A stretch of 64,000 bases of DNA from Fragilaria crotonensis (GCA_022925895.1 JAKSYS010000199.1:1-64000); one strand, 5' to 3'; shown: positions 46,027-56,580, numbered from the stretch's first letter. Notes: generated by a model not told the origin, from the sequence alone. Program-made: numbers and translations.

Positions 46027-48417
46027 CTAGAGTGAAAAAACATTCACTGATCCGGGTGGACCGCTCTGAAATGTTTTGGAAGGAGAGCCGACGGCTACAG
46101 TCGTGATATTTCTGTCGCTGGCGATATTGTCCCCAAATCCCAGATTCTGATATTCTCCAGACAATGGTAGGCTTGCCATAACCCAATCAGTCCCGTCGTA
46201 TCGATAGAATGACACTGTGCCAAAGCCGTCATTGGCACCTGGACTCCCTATTATGAGGTAGTCGTCTCGCAACTGAACGGATGTGCCAGTCTGAGCACCA
46301 TCCGTCTCGCCTCGTACCGCATTTCCGAGCATAATCCAATCACCATCTAGTTGATACACTGAAACCAGGCCAGCGTCAAACCATTCAGAATCTGAATCTT
46401 TCCGCGGCGATCCAACAGCTATGCGATCACCATCCAGAGAAACTGCGGAGCCAAATCCATCTTCTGACTGAAGGGGAGTGATTGTATTGACAATGACACC
46501 ACCCACTTGGTTCCACGCGGATACCCCATCAAAATCAAAGCATTTCACATAACCACCATTCACAATGTCACCTGGAGCGCCAACAACCAAGCGATCGCCC
46601 GCTGGTGAAAGTGAAACACTTGATCCAAACCGATCAAACGTATCGGAGCCAACGAGGGATTGGCCAAGTGGCATCCAGGAATCAGTTGCATCGTCATAAT
46701 CAAACACATGCACCTGTCCAGAATAGAAAATTGAAGGTTCTGCGCCAGAAAGTGGCGATCCCACCGCAATACGTTTACCATCTGCTGAAAGAGAGAGGCT
46801 GCTAGAGGTGTCTGCGCTCATGAGCTCATTTCCAAGCTGCGTCCACTGTTGCAAAGATTCGCTCCAAAGAAAGACTCGCACGACGCTGAAGTTTTTGTCT
46901 GACAACCAAGTTGACCCCTCCTCAGAGACAGCCAGTATCGCCCCGTCATCTGAGAGTGCGAGCGAGGATCCAAGTTGACCCTGAACGTAGCGTCCACTCA
47001 CGGACTGGCCCATCCTTACCCACTCTCCGGTGTTCTGTCTTCGGAAGACGTCAACTCTCCCGATTTGCCCGAATCCATCATAGTAATCGGGAGCTCCAAC
47101 TGCAAGTATGGTTCCGTTACCGTTCAGCGAAATGGATTGTCCAAAGGATTCGCTTTCTTGTTGCCCTAGCAAAGGTTGTCCGTCTGGATGAAACAATGCT
47201 GAAGGTGATACAGATGGTGGCAGTGATTGCGTGATTAAGAGAGAGGGGGGAATCGATTGCAACGCTGTAGGCGACAGGGATAGCTCCTGACTTGGACTCT
47301 CACCTGCAACAGAGGCGGGAGACCTCGAAGGCTTGATCGATGGCATTCTGCTGATGGTCTCCAATGTTATGGGTTCGATGCTTCCAAGTGGAGTTGATGG
47401 CCCAGGACTGAGTGAAGGTGATTGCGACAGAACATTCAGTGATGGAGATATCGTTTCATCGGCAGCCCCGCCTCGAATAGGTGGACTTGCAGCCTGAGGG
47501 GACGCGGACGTGTCGCCTTTGGTCGTCACAAGAGACACGACGACAGTGACTACAGCGATAACAAGCACTATTGCCAAACACCCCAGCACAGCCTGACTCC
47601 TGGATCTCCTGCACAGTCTGACGGTCGGCTCTTCATCATTCTCGTCGTGATCATCAGCGCCACGTGGTTGAAGGCCGCTGGGTAGCTCCTCATCCAATGC
47701 TGGGGGTGATAGGTTGCTGATGCGTGGTGTTGCTCCAGTCATAATTGACGAGTGATCTCCATCGGCCATTCCAGATCTGAGAGAGCTGGCGATTCCGCCT
47801 CTCGTTTTGAACGACCTTGAACTGTTGCGGCTTGTTGCACTCATGGCATCATCTCCGTCGGGTGCACTCCAGACTACGCCACTATCGATATCAACAGGGC
47901 CACCTCCACTCCTATTATTCTGGCCGTTAAATGAAGGACGATGCGATAACCTTGGAATAAATTCAATAGCATTCGACAAAACTGGACCAGACGCCGTGTT
48001 CCCAAAGGCAAAGTTGATGTTTTGTTGGTTCTTTGCTTCGTTGAGAAGTCGAGCGACGTGAGCATCTTCGCGCTTTCTTCGATCAAAAGAAGTGCTCTTT
48101 GGACCTGGAAGTCCTGCATGGGGCTTTGCCGTCAGCTTATTTAGACCAATGACATCTGCAGCACTAGGTGTAGATGATATTGGCGGCGCTGTCATTGTCC
48201 GGAGAGTGCGAGGATTCTCCCATCGAGGCAACGCGGACGATGATGGTGATGAACCACTGTCACCTCCAAACAGTTTAGCCAAGCTGTTGTGGAAGCGAGA
48301 TGAAATTGACGATTCGCTGTCTGCACTTCCACCATCAAGAGTAGAAACCGCTGAAACTTCATCCCTATTCTCATTCTGCGGTTCGCGAAACCGTTTCTTG
48401 GTCCGAATTGATTTCAT
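46027..48417 (-). CDS. Single-pass membrane protein with FG-GAP-like beta-propeller ectodomain
   Basis: An uninterrupted 796-residue protein starting MKSIRTKKRFREP. The N-terminal 270 or so residues are Ser-rich, charged and likely cytosolic. One transmembrane segment follows (AVLGCLAIVLVIAVVTVVVSLV), then a Ser/Pro-rich linker with repeated SPS units. The ectodomain holds about seven FG-GAP-like blades: GQSISLNGNGTILAVGAP, GSSLALSDDGAILAVSE, SLSLSADGKRIAVGSP, GSSVSLSPAGDRLVVGAP, GSAVSLDGDRIAVGSP, GTSVQLRDDYLIIGSP and a last one ending VAVGSP. Such propellers resemble integrin alpha repeats and occur in many diatom surface proteins. Binding partner and role are unknown. Type II topology is inferred from the basic residues before the membrane segment. 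Confidence 0.82.
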   Translation of the reverse strand: MKSIRTKKRFREPQNENRDEVSAVSTLDGGSADSESSISSRFHNSLAKLFGGDSGSSPSSSALPRWENPRTLRTMTAPPISSTPSAADVIGLNKLTAKPHAGLPGPKSTSFDRRKREDAHVARLLNEAKNQQNINFAFGNTASGPVLSNAIEFIPRLSHRPSFNGQNNRSGGGPVDIDSGVVWSAPDGDDAMSATSRNSSRSFKTRGGIASSLRSGMADGDHSSIMTGATPRISNLSPPALDEELPSGLQPRGADDHDENDEEPTVRLCRRSRSQAVLGCLAIVLVIAVVTVVVSLVTTKGDTSASPQAASPPIRGGAADETISPSLNVLSQSPSLSPGPSTPLGSIEPITLETISRMPSIKPSRSPASVAGESPSQELSLSPTALQSIPPSLLITQSLPPSVSPSALFHPDGQPLLGQQESESFGQSISLNGNGTILAVGAPDYYDGFGQIGRVDVFRRQNTGEWVRMGQSVSGRYVQGQLGSSLALSDDGAILAVSEEGSTWLSDKNFSVVRVFLWSESLQQWTQLGNELMSADTSSSLSLSADGKRIAVGSPLSGAEPSIFYSGQVHVFDYDDATDSWMPLGQSLVGSDTFDRFGSSVSLSPAGDRLVVGAPGDIVNGGYVKCFDFDGVSAWNQVGGVIVNTITPLQSEDGFGSAVSLDGDRIAVGSPRKDSDSEWFDAGLVSVYQLDGDWIMLGNAVRGETDGAQTGTSVQLRDDYLIIGSPGANDGFGTVSFYRYDGTDWVMASLPLSGEYQNLGFGDNIASDRNITTVAVGSPSKTFQSGPPGSVNVFSL

Positions 48418-49346
48418 CTTTCACACTTCCACTTCCACTCACACAATGTGCGTTGAAGCGTTTTGTTGCTGAACAAGAGAGTACACGGGAAAGCGGGACT
48501 TCTTGTTGTTGCCCTTCTGCTTGTTCGTGTCATGAGAATAACAGTGTAGGGTGTCTGCAACACATCCCTGTTTCATGTGCATTGTGTGAGTCGAATGGGG
48601 TCCAAGTCGGTTGAAGTACAGTTGTATCTCGTGCAACTCCAGTAGTCCAGTACTGTGTATGAGACTCCACGACTGGAAAAGACATCGGTGTCCGATAGGT
48701 TCAGTCCCAGGAAAACTCATCCCATTCAGCTTACCTACAATGAAAATGTGATATCATAGCTCTGAGAGCAGAGAGCCTTGAAAAGAATCCGAGAGACTAA
48801 GCCCCAGATCTCCATTCAAATTGGTAGTATACACTATACAGCACTATAGACTTCTATACTCTTCTATATACCTTGTATACGCTTCGACAAATACACGACA
48901 CATCTATAAGTAATTCATGTGTCACCCACCTCACATACTGCACAAGCCCGCCGATCCAATACAGAGGGGCAGATGTATCAGAATTGATGGGGATGCGGGA
49001 TGCACGACACCCGGACCCGAGTATCCCATACGACTTGAGTCAAATATGAATAGTACTGTCCTCCGACTACTCCAGTACAAAACTATGCATACCGCAGTAC
49101 CTACCTACTGGAGAGTGGACACACGAGTCTATTCAGCATTTCTACTTGCATCGTATCGGTATTTACTGTGCTACTGGTAGACGTGTACTTGAGGAGGTCG
49201 TGTCCTTCGACGACATCAATTGTAAAATGTCTTGATATACTCGATGACTCTATAGTAATGGTATGATACCCGTCAACCAACACACAACAACAACAACGAA
49301 AAGACAAAAACACGGCACTCGACATCAACAAACCACTCCTTTTCCA
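48418..49346. other. Intergenic, no gene seen
   Basis: Promoter side of the FG-GAP protein gene and 3' flank of the desaturase gene. GTAC- and TATAC-containing words are frequent near 48,820-48,900. Short open stretches have no coding character. Confidence 0.5.
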
Positions 49347-50635
49347 TTACTTGCTTTTCTTGGTCATTCGACTGGTGGGTTCCAACTTCGCTCTCTTGGA
49401 AGAAGGAACACCTGTGGGACCATCAGGAACCTTGAAGGTGCCCCAAATTTGATCGCAGAACGTGAAGACTTGTCCATAGTTGTAAATGTAATGAGTATGG
49501 TGGACTGTATGGTATTTGGATCCCATAATTGGATCGACGTTGAAATCCATGGCATCATGAATGTAGGTAGCCCATACAGCTGTGAAGAAGAGCATGCAAA
49601 AGTGAAGCCCGTAGTGAATGGGCACTATGGGTAGCACAAGGACGTAAGGGGATGCTTGCAATATACCGTCAAGGGGATGAAAGGCAATGCTGCACCACGG
49701 TGTTAACGTATCAGGTCGGTTGTATTTGTGATGCAGCATGTGAACATGTTTGTAGAGAAACTTGTTCGTGTGGAGAGTTCGATGCATCCAGTAGATACCA
49801 ATCTCAACCAACGCGAAGTACAACACAGCGAACAGACAGCAGGGGACCCAGCCGCCAATTTCCTCGATTGTATAGTAAACCAAAGTCCAGCCATTTTCCA
49901 CAAGGTATTCATCGACAACTGGGAGGAGAGTGTACAGAATTAAACTAGCTTGCGCAAGTTTAATTTGATCCCACATGGTATCCCAAGTGGGTCGTCGTCG
50001 ATTCGCGAAGATTACCTTGGAACGAGGATGAATGTAGCAATGATAGTGGAAAACGGCGGCCGTTCCGTAGTACACAACGACCGCCGCGAGGAAGTTTCGC
50101 ATGTAACATAATACGTAATGACCCCACGTCAGATTCCCTCCAATCTTTGTAATAACCCACGACGCCACTGAAGGCGGAATGAGGATCGAATTGAAGTAAG
50201 CGTTGAAATTCCGGCAAGGATGGTCCTGGGCGGCTCCATCTAGGACCGCGTCATACACGGAGGAGTACAGAGTACCATCCCTGGCCGTGAATGCTGTTGA
50301 AGGAGAAGCGATGCGATCCAACCAATCCGTTCCTGGAAACGGTACTGCCGGAGGAGAAAATGTGAGGTATTGTCATAAGCACTTCGAAGGCGATGATCAC
50401 AAAATGCTTTTAACAATTCTCACTCGACAAGTTGCAAATCCCTGGTACTCCAGTACGAGTGCAATTGTAGTTGAACATGACGGTACACGAGTGTCGAGTA
50501 CACGACACAACAGTGCTTACCACTTCTTTCATCATTTGTTATCGTATTTGTTTCATTCTTTTCCCACCATGCTGCACATGCCACAGCAGCGAATAAGGAG
50601 ACAATAAGGAAAGTCAATATTTGAGAGTAATTCAT
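49347..50635 (-). CDS. ERG3: Sterol C5-desaturase (lathosterol oxidase), two exons
   Basis: Introduces the C5-C6 double bond in sterols in the endoplasmic reticulum, using a di-iron centre of the fatty acid hydroxylase family. Three histidine boxes are visible: HRTLH (residues 222-226), HMLHH (236-240) and HTVHH (313-317), among four or more hydrophobic segments. I infer two exons: 50635-50521, encoding a hydrophobic leader (MNYSQILTFLIVSLFAAVACAAWW), and 50332-49347. The intron 50333-50520 has GTAAGC and TTTCCAG borders, and the join keeps the frame (ERSG-TDWLDR), giving 366 residues. Without this first exon the frame has no ATG near its start. The C-terminus is basic (RMTKKSK), as in many ER membrane proteins. 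Confidence 0.88.
50333..50520 (-). other. Predicted intron of the sterol desaturase gene
   Basis: 188 nt with minus-strand donor GTAAGC at 50520 and acceptor CAG ending at 50333; phase 1. Confidence 0.75.
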
Positions 50636-52088
50636 GACAACTTTGTCCAAGCGTTCAAAGTGATTGTTGGCAGACAGGGGAGCAGTAAATGGCCCAATGA
50701 TACCTGCAATGAGCCGGTGGCTTGGGCAGAATGCGAAGGAAGGGCATGTATGCATACAAGGGCACGCCGTTAAGTTCGCATTCGGTTTTTTCCACTGCAT
50801 CATCAGTACAAATTCTACGCAACGGTAAGTCTTGGATTCGTCGCTGAGGCAGCTCTGGCAAAGAACGCTGCTCAACAAAAATTTCAAAACGTATCTGAAG
50901 GTTAAAATATGGTTAATAATTTGATGATATGCTTGGTTCTCGCTGGCGCGCAGAAACGTACGTGTATCATACAACATCTACAAAAATGACACATATGTCA
51001 TATCACGTATCCTTAGCATCATGTGAAAACATACCAGATATAAATACTGTTCCACTAAGTGACCTGACTAATAACCCCAAGAACGTTTTCAAATTGCTCT
51101 TTTTAAGCGCCACGTCGGAGGATTGTCAACAAAACATAGCATCGGATTGGACGATATCCATCGACCATGACGATTGATGACGTATATGAGCGCATCCAAT
51201 CTTTGGATTGGAAGGACATTCTTTACAGTACCTGGTACTTGGCCATGGAGGCGTGTTGTTCTGAATGAAATGTATGGTTAGCATCGCATGCATAGTGTGA
51301 AATTTCGATGGACTGTAGCACCACTGAAAGTATTGATCGTTGACATTCGCGCTGCTTTCTGTGAAGGTACTGTCATTATCGGGGCTCTGGAAGCAGTTGC
51401 GGTTTTACGATATGGGGAATGCACTGCGCACATAGAAGTCTTGCTGGGACTCGATGCTTCCGGGTAATGAGGTACGGAAATGATTCGAATGAAACCAGCT
51501 GCACTGTGAATTCTGATTCGGTACCATAAGCGGATATGGCATCACTGGAGCAACACCACAGTTCGAATGCCTTGGCATGTGCGTCAGCCGATCTTTCGGA
51601 TTATCCCGCACAACAAACGTTTCGAAAAACACATTTTCTTCTCGCACAGCGCCTCTCGCACACAACGAAATACAGTGATGGTCTGATTCTTGTCACGGAC
51701 GCCTCTCGTGATTACCGGTAGTTGCGATAGAAACTTGTCGTCAGACGTATTGATTTCGCTGCGAGGGACTGAATATGACGAATAACAAGACTGAATTGCG
51801 TTTGGTCATTCGCCATTATTGGTAGCGCTTCAAAGCCGACACTTGTAGTGCGCTACGTGGTGGTCGATCGATTTGTCGAAGGGGCTACCGCATAGCAACG
51901 AAAACGGATGATGTTGGTCTGTACCTAAATTAGCTTTTTTTCATTCAGCTCCAATCGAGGGCAACGCGACTTCTATGATTTAGATGTATATCCTCGTGGA
52001 AATTCGTCAATGGTTCGGAGAAAAGATAATAACGTCGCATTCATCATTCCCTCCGCACTCTTTCGCACACCATTCTTTAACTGAAGAC
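50636..52088. other. Intergenic, no gene seen
   Basis: Promoter of the desaturase gene and 3' region of the HLIP-type gene. Open stretches such as 51405-51665 lack motifs and codon bias. No repeats are recognised. Confidence 0.5.
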
Positions 52089-52662
52089 CTAATCCAGAGT
52101 GTAATCGTCGTCTCCCTTGATTGCTAGAAATGCGGTCAGTCCAATGGTGGAAACCGCAAATAAAGCCAAAAAGGCGTAATTGATTGGGTTGCCCTCGGCG
52201 ATTCCCTGAAATACACCCTTGCCTTGAATTAATTCCTGAAGGAACGTCAATACGAAGGCCATCTACAGGGATTGCAATTAGGAATTAAAAGAAGTCAGAA
52301 TAAAGCATGGGCAGAGATAAGACGTACTCCCAACGCAACTTCGCATTCTCACGACACATCATGTTCGCCACAATTCATTCATGATTCATGAATCATCATG
52401 TCTACAGGATGACTTTTTGTAAACTACGTACCTGTGCAACACGCCCATTCCAAATCTCGGCATTCTTGGCCAACCCCCAAGGTGATCGTCCTTCGTTAAA
52501 GTTCCAACGTCGCTCGGCCAATTGCGTTGCAGTACTGCCGGTATTCGACACTGCAGACAGTCGTGCAATTGAGGATGCAGACGGTGTTACAAAAGCAGAT
52601 GCTGATGACAGGCAAGACACAACTGCGACGAGGGTCACTAGTAAACGCTTCATCATCGTCAT
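52089..52662 (-). CDS. Plastid HLIP-type chlorophyll-binding protein, two exons
   Basis: A 134-residue protein of the light-harvesting superfamily. The leader MTMMKRLLVTLVAVVSCLSSASAFVTPS is a signal peptide plus ASAF-type transit motif, as used for import into complex plastids of diatoms. The mature part has the first chlorophyll-binding helix (NAEIWNGRVAQMAFVLTFL), with the ExxNxR residues at E69, N72 and R74, and a second hydrophobic segment (NYAFLALFAVSTIGLTAFLAI). It ends KGDDDYTLD. I infer exons 52662-52432 and 52262-52089; the intron has GTACGT and CTGTAG borders and phase 0. High-light-induced-type proteins bind pigment and protect photosystems in the thylakoid. Whether it should be called HLIP or another Lhc-like class is open. 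Confidence 0.88.
52263..52431 (-). other. Predicted intron of the HLIP-type gene
   Basis: 169 nt. Minus-strand donor GTACGT at 52431 and acceptor CCTGTAG ending at 52263. Reading on without splicing would give an early stop after VRSLQKVIL. Confidence 0.8.
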
Positions 52663-53385
52663 CTGTAGCCGCTACTAGATACGTAAATCTTTGTGCCGTC
52701 TTGTGAAGGTAGAGCACTCAAGAGTTGAGAGGATGGGGTGCTTGCTGGGGGTGACTGACGACCCTGATGCGCTTCGCCTGCTTCGGATGCTGGTCGCCTG
52801 ACCAAGTCCGTCGAAGTGTTCGAGGTGACCAACGTCAGTCATTCAGACTTTATCGCAGATGCGAGTATCAGTACAACTGTCGAACGGTAGACAGCATAAA
52901 TTCTTGCGAGCCCGGACGTGCGGTTGATTGCATGCATACCAGGTACCAGCTAGTAGTACTGCACCTGGGACAAGCGGAAATCATTGTCTTCTAACTTCTA
53001 ACCTATCTTTTACCGTTTTCAGGCAGCTGCTATTTAGCACTCATACATCGACAGTTTTTGAAATGTTATTATTTGAAATCTTGGAAGTATGCTCACTTTG
53101 TTACTGAATGCTGGTCAATTCGCAAGCCGCTAGACTACTACTAAGAGATTATTAGTGGTCTCAAAGTCTCCCCCATGATGACGGATGAACCTTACACACG
53201 GGTGGATTCTTTCATTCCTCCTTGCTGATCGATCTCCAGATGTACCTAAACTAACAAGAGCCTACTACGGGTTAGCAGAGTCTCGATGCACGAGCGAACC
53301 CGAACATACACTACTCCGAGTCTCTCCGGGCGTTTGGGCTTTCCATGCCGAAGAGGTCGTGTCATAAATGACAGAACGAACGTGT
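52663..53385. other. Intergenic, no gene seen
   Basis: Promoter region of the HLIP-type gene on the left and 3' flank of the SnoaL-like gene on the right. A self-complementary CGGTCGCCTGACC-like stretch near 52,770-52,830 is weak. Nothing else is seen. Confidence 0.45.
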
Positions 53386-54186
53386 TCAATTGTATCCTTC
53401 CACACCGCGCTCCTTGTGTGGCCACCATTCGGGCACGTCGTCACTACAAGTCTTGGCGGGATTACCGAGAATCTTGTTATTAAACCATGTAATCGCACTG
53501 TACACAAGACCGGGAGGCGGAATTGGCAGCCCAATCACTTCAAAAATTCCAATTGCAGCACCCTTTCCCTTTGTGTTCCCCTCAAATCGGTCTGCGACGT
53601 ATCCCACAGTCAAGAGTTTCACTTTTTGGTTGTCATCAAAGGTAATAGAAAAGGTTTCGGGACACCCCTCCAGCTTGGCACCGTTTGGAGGAAAGTACTG
53701 GCCGTACCCTAATCCAATTCCAGGTTCCCCAGTGAAGGTGCCCGAGTTGCGCACAAGGAACCAAACTCGATCGGGGTTTTTAGGGTCAATGCTGAACCCG
53801 AACGCGTTTGGGCTGATGTCCGGTAATGCCTCCGAGATTTTAAACGTATCCATTGTTGCGAGGTAGTCCTTCTTGTTAAGAGGACCAATGTAGGGGCCGC
53901 GAAAGACAAAATCATCTGCAAAGAATGAGGGCTCTGCAGCACTGTAAAAACCAGAACTTGTGTAGATGAAATCGTTTGCAAGCTTGATCAGAGTGCTATC
54001 CGTGTTCGTCGGAATGGGCGGTGCCGTTTTTCCTACTGGCAAGTCTGTCGCGGACGACCGAAGTGGTTGGAGGCTCCTCGTCGACAAGGGTGATCTCGAG
54101 GGGAGGACGCTAAAGGCATTGACATAGCAACCAAGAGAGATGATCACTGTTATCAAGGGAAGGAAGATCATGGTTTGATGTAACAT
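53386..54186 (-). CDS. Putative plastid-targeted SnoaL/NTF2-like protein
   Basis: 266 residues from the ATG at 54186; the frame stays open further upstream, but that part looks like 5' leader. The N-terminus MLHQTMIFLPLITVIISLGCYVNAFSVLPS is a signal peptide followed by a NAF-S site, resembling the diatom bipartite plastid leader. The body contains a SnoaL/NTF2-like segment (FFADDFVFRGPYIGPLNKKDYLATM, then YGQYFPPNGAKLEGCPETFSITFDDNQKVKLLTVGYVADRF). This fold forms a cone-shaped pocket or a protein-binding surface; no catalytic residues are obvious. The C-terminal part (PPPGLVYSAITWFNNKILG) is unique. The function is unknown and the plastid location is inferred from the leader only. Confidence 0.68.
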   Translation of the reverse strand: MLHQTMIFLPLITVIISLGCYVNAFSVLPSRSPLSTRSLQPLRSSATDLPVGKTAPPIPTNTDSTLIKLANDFIYTSSGFYSAAEPSFFADDFVFRGPYIGPLNKKDYLATMDTFKISEALPDISPNAFGFSIDPKNPDRVWFLVRNSGTFTGEPGIGLGYGQYFPPNGAKLEGCPETFSITFDDNQKVKLLTVGYVADRFEGNTKGKGAAIGIFEVIGLPIPPPGLVYSAITWFNNKILGNPAKTCSDDVPEWWPHKERGVEGYN

Positions 54187-54600
54187 ATTGACAAGGAAAT
54201 GTGCGAACGAATCATCGAACACGCGATTCCGACCGCACCATTTGAGGTTCCGGAATTCATACTGACCTGGTAATGAAAATGTGTAGAATCTACGGAGACG
54301 TGAATCAAAGTTCCGGAACCCCGTCGAGTCGTCCAATGCACCAATATGCATGGATAGAGAGTACAAGTACATGAAATACGTGAAAAACTCTGCTGCGTCA
54401 TCGTCAAGTTTTTTTGTGCGAGGTGCTGGCCTGCTGCGTCATCTGAAGAACGAGAAAGTCAGATACCGATGTTATTTTGTTATCAAGGTTCAAGGTATCT
54501 GCAGGTGTCTGCTGTGATGCTGTGATAAGTTACTGCATACCTCACTCCGGTCTGCGGTTAACTGCATTAACTGTGATTCATAGAAGTTTTCCAAAAACTA
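54187..54600. other. Intergenic upstream of the SnoaL-like gene
   Basis: Likely 5' leader and promoter. An open extension of the downstream frame reaches 54,372 but has no coding signature. Nothing else is seen. Confidence 0.45.
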
Positions 54601-55430
54601 CGGAAGTTAGATGATTTCCACCAACTCTACTGGGACCACTCCAATCACTGAGCAGCATTATTGGTTTTTTCCAAAACCAAAATCATCATCAGCACAAGAT
54701 CAAGCAATCATGAAGCAATGTGATGATATTCAATCGTATGCAGTGTTGAGTTCATTCACTACAGTCAGTCCCTATTTTACAAAGAATTGACAATTGGTCT
54801 GAATGGTAAGACAATCTGCCATGATCAAATTGTCTTTTTTGAAGGCCTGCCTTCAAAAAAATTGCTTCTCAGCCAAAAAAGGCAAACCACTCCTTTGTCA
54901 AGTCCTCATCGTCCTCATGAGGCTTCCACATCTTCTGAGGCCCAAATTGTTGCTTGTTGAAAGTCATTTGTTCAATGTTTTGGTGACAAACATTCTGCAC
55001 TGCAATACCCGTAACAGCAATGACACCCATGCCACAATTCCACCCTGCACCATCATCTGCCTCGTTTTGCTAGCAAATTTTCTTGCTTCGGGTAGGCGCA
55101 AGCTGGGAAACTTTTGGTTCCAAGCATATGACCTTGAAACATTTTCCAATTTGGTGCAGGCATACTTTCTTGGTGAATTTTGTTGCTGCAACTCAATTTC
55201 AGAAACCAAATTACTATGTTGTATCAATAGACACTTTGCACATCCCAAGGGGATTTAAGCTGCAATAATGGAAGAAGCACAGTTTCAGGGAGTTGTTTGG
55301 GTCCTCAATGCCCTCAGCATCATCATGGATGTATCCTGGATTGAAGACAAACAAGGTAACACGTAAGTGCTTTGCAGGCTCGTTTTGAGTGAACACTATC
55401 GCCTTCAATAGCAAGCTGGGATTTTCGCTC
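54601..55430. other. CpG-poor tract, probably an old transposon remnant
   Basis: A sharply bounded CpG-poor block between normal-composition DNA. A minus-strand open stretch (54,964-55,248) is the best coding-like part, but its sequence is not recognised and it is interrupted beyond. No inverted ends or target duplication are found by eye. Confidence 0.4.
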
Positions 55431-55837
55431 GCCAATGATCCGAACGCCCGTCCCTACCGTCGTTAGGGTACTGTCGTCCAGTACTCGCGTACTGTAGTAC
55501 CGCCTACTCCGAGTACTGCTTGACTCTACGAATACTGTCGACTGTCAACTCCAGTAGCTTGTACTGCAGGTGCGCCTACAGCCTACACTGAGTACAGTAC
55601 ACAAATTGAGTACAGTAAAGTACTGCGGACTACGGAGCACTGCTGACTGCTGACAGTACTTGTACCGGCGACGCTATCTGAAATCTGAAGTGCATTCCGC
55701 GATACCACGATCCTTGCCTCCTGCCGACTTCCATCGATGCCGAACTCATCTTATTTCAGACTTGCAGGGATAATTTGAACTACTCTCTAGTATTAGTACC
55801 GGCGTTCTAGATATCATCATTGCAGTCCGTTATTTCC
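55431..55837. other. GTAC-rich intergenic region upstream of PEX4
   Basis: Very dense in AGTACT, GTACTG and CTCCGAGTA words (55,465-55,660). The segment just before the ATG should hold the promoter. Confidence 0.5.
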
Positions 55838-56484
55838 ATGGCTCATGCCAGCCTCGCAGCAGTCAAACGACTGCGTAAAGAACTTCAACATTTGGAACGA
55901 TCTAGGGAAAGTGAACAAGCTGACAATGTCTACCTTCGACCAGCAAGCGAATCGTCCATCTTGCTCTGGACGGCGCTTCTTCTGGGACCAACCGAAACAC
56001 CTTATGAAGGAGGCGTATTTCAACTAAAGATCGAATGCGGATCTGACTATCCAATGGCACCGCCGAAGATCCATTTTGTTACCAAGGTGAGACACGCCAA
56101 CATGGGCGACAAGGAACACGACGTTTTCGTGCAATCACACCTTCACTCACCCCTTACCTTGGATCTTGCCTCCTATACCACAAGATTTTTCACCCCAACG
56201 TTCATTTTCGTACCGGTCAGGTGTGCTTGGATATTTTGCAAAAGGAATGGTCTCCCGCGTGGGGTCTTGTGAGTGCCTGCCGTGCTGTCTTGGCGTTGTT
56301 GAGCGATGCCGATGCATCATCGCCCCTGAATTGTGACGCTGGAAACATGGTGCGAAATGGCGATTGGCAGGCGTTCCGAACCGTCGCGCGCATGTACACT
56401 GTAGAAAATGCCATGTTCCTCGAATGGCCATCGACGCCAACAACAGAAAGCTGTCAAGAACGGCAAGAGGAGGAGGACGCATGA
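55838..56484 (+). CDS. PEX4: Peroxisomal ubiquitin-conjugating enzyme E2, PEX4-like, two exons
   Basis: A 182-residue E2 that, by family knowledge, mono-ubiquitinates the import receptor PEX5 at the peroxisome membrane. Exon 1 is 55838-56086 and exon 2 is 56185-56484; the intron (GTGAGA...CACAAG) is in phase 0. Motifs are WTALLLGPTETPYEGGVFQL (44-63), YPMAPPKIHFVTK, then across the splice IFHPNVHFRTGQVCLDIL with HPN at 86-88 and the active Cys97, and WSPAWGLVSACRAVLALL. SPLNCDAGNMVRNGD and a MYT segment follow. The HPNVHF-x-TG-x-x-CLDIL and SPLNCD-x-GN-x-x-R-x-GD segments match plant PEX4 closely, which favours PEX4 over other E2 classes. The C-terminus is short and acidic (RQEEEDA). Confidence 0.9.
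56087..56184 (+). other. Predicted intron of the PEX4 gene
   Basis: 98 nt, GTGAGA donor and CACAAG acceptor. It removes a segment with no E2 similarity and restores the HPN box directly after FVTK. Confidence 0.85.
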
Positions 56485-56580
56485 AAACGAACATTCGACA
56501 GAAATCATATTATATAGGATTAGCGTCGATACGGGTTCGCAGTCATTCTTGTCGTCGATCTCTAGTTCAGCACTGCGCTG

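Noticed and set aside
48092-48472. Plus-strand frame opposite the FG-GAP protein
   Set aside because: Antisense shadow of the long, motif-rich minus-strand gene.
54187-54372. N-terminal extension of the SnoaL-like protein
   Set aside because: It would bury the clear signal peptide in the middle of the protein.
54803-55258. Plus-strand open frame of 151 residues
   Set aside because: It is in a CpG-poor remnant, overlaps an equally long minus-strand frame, and shows no motif.
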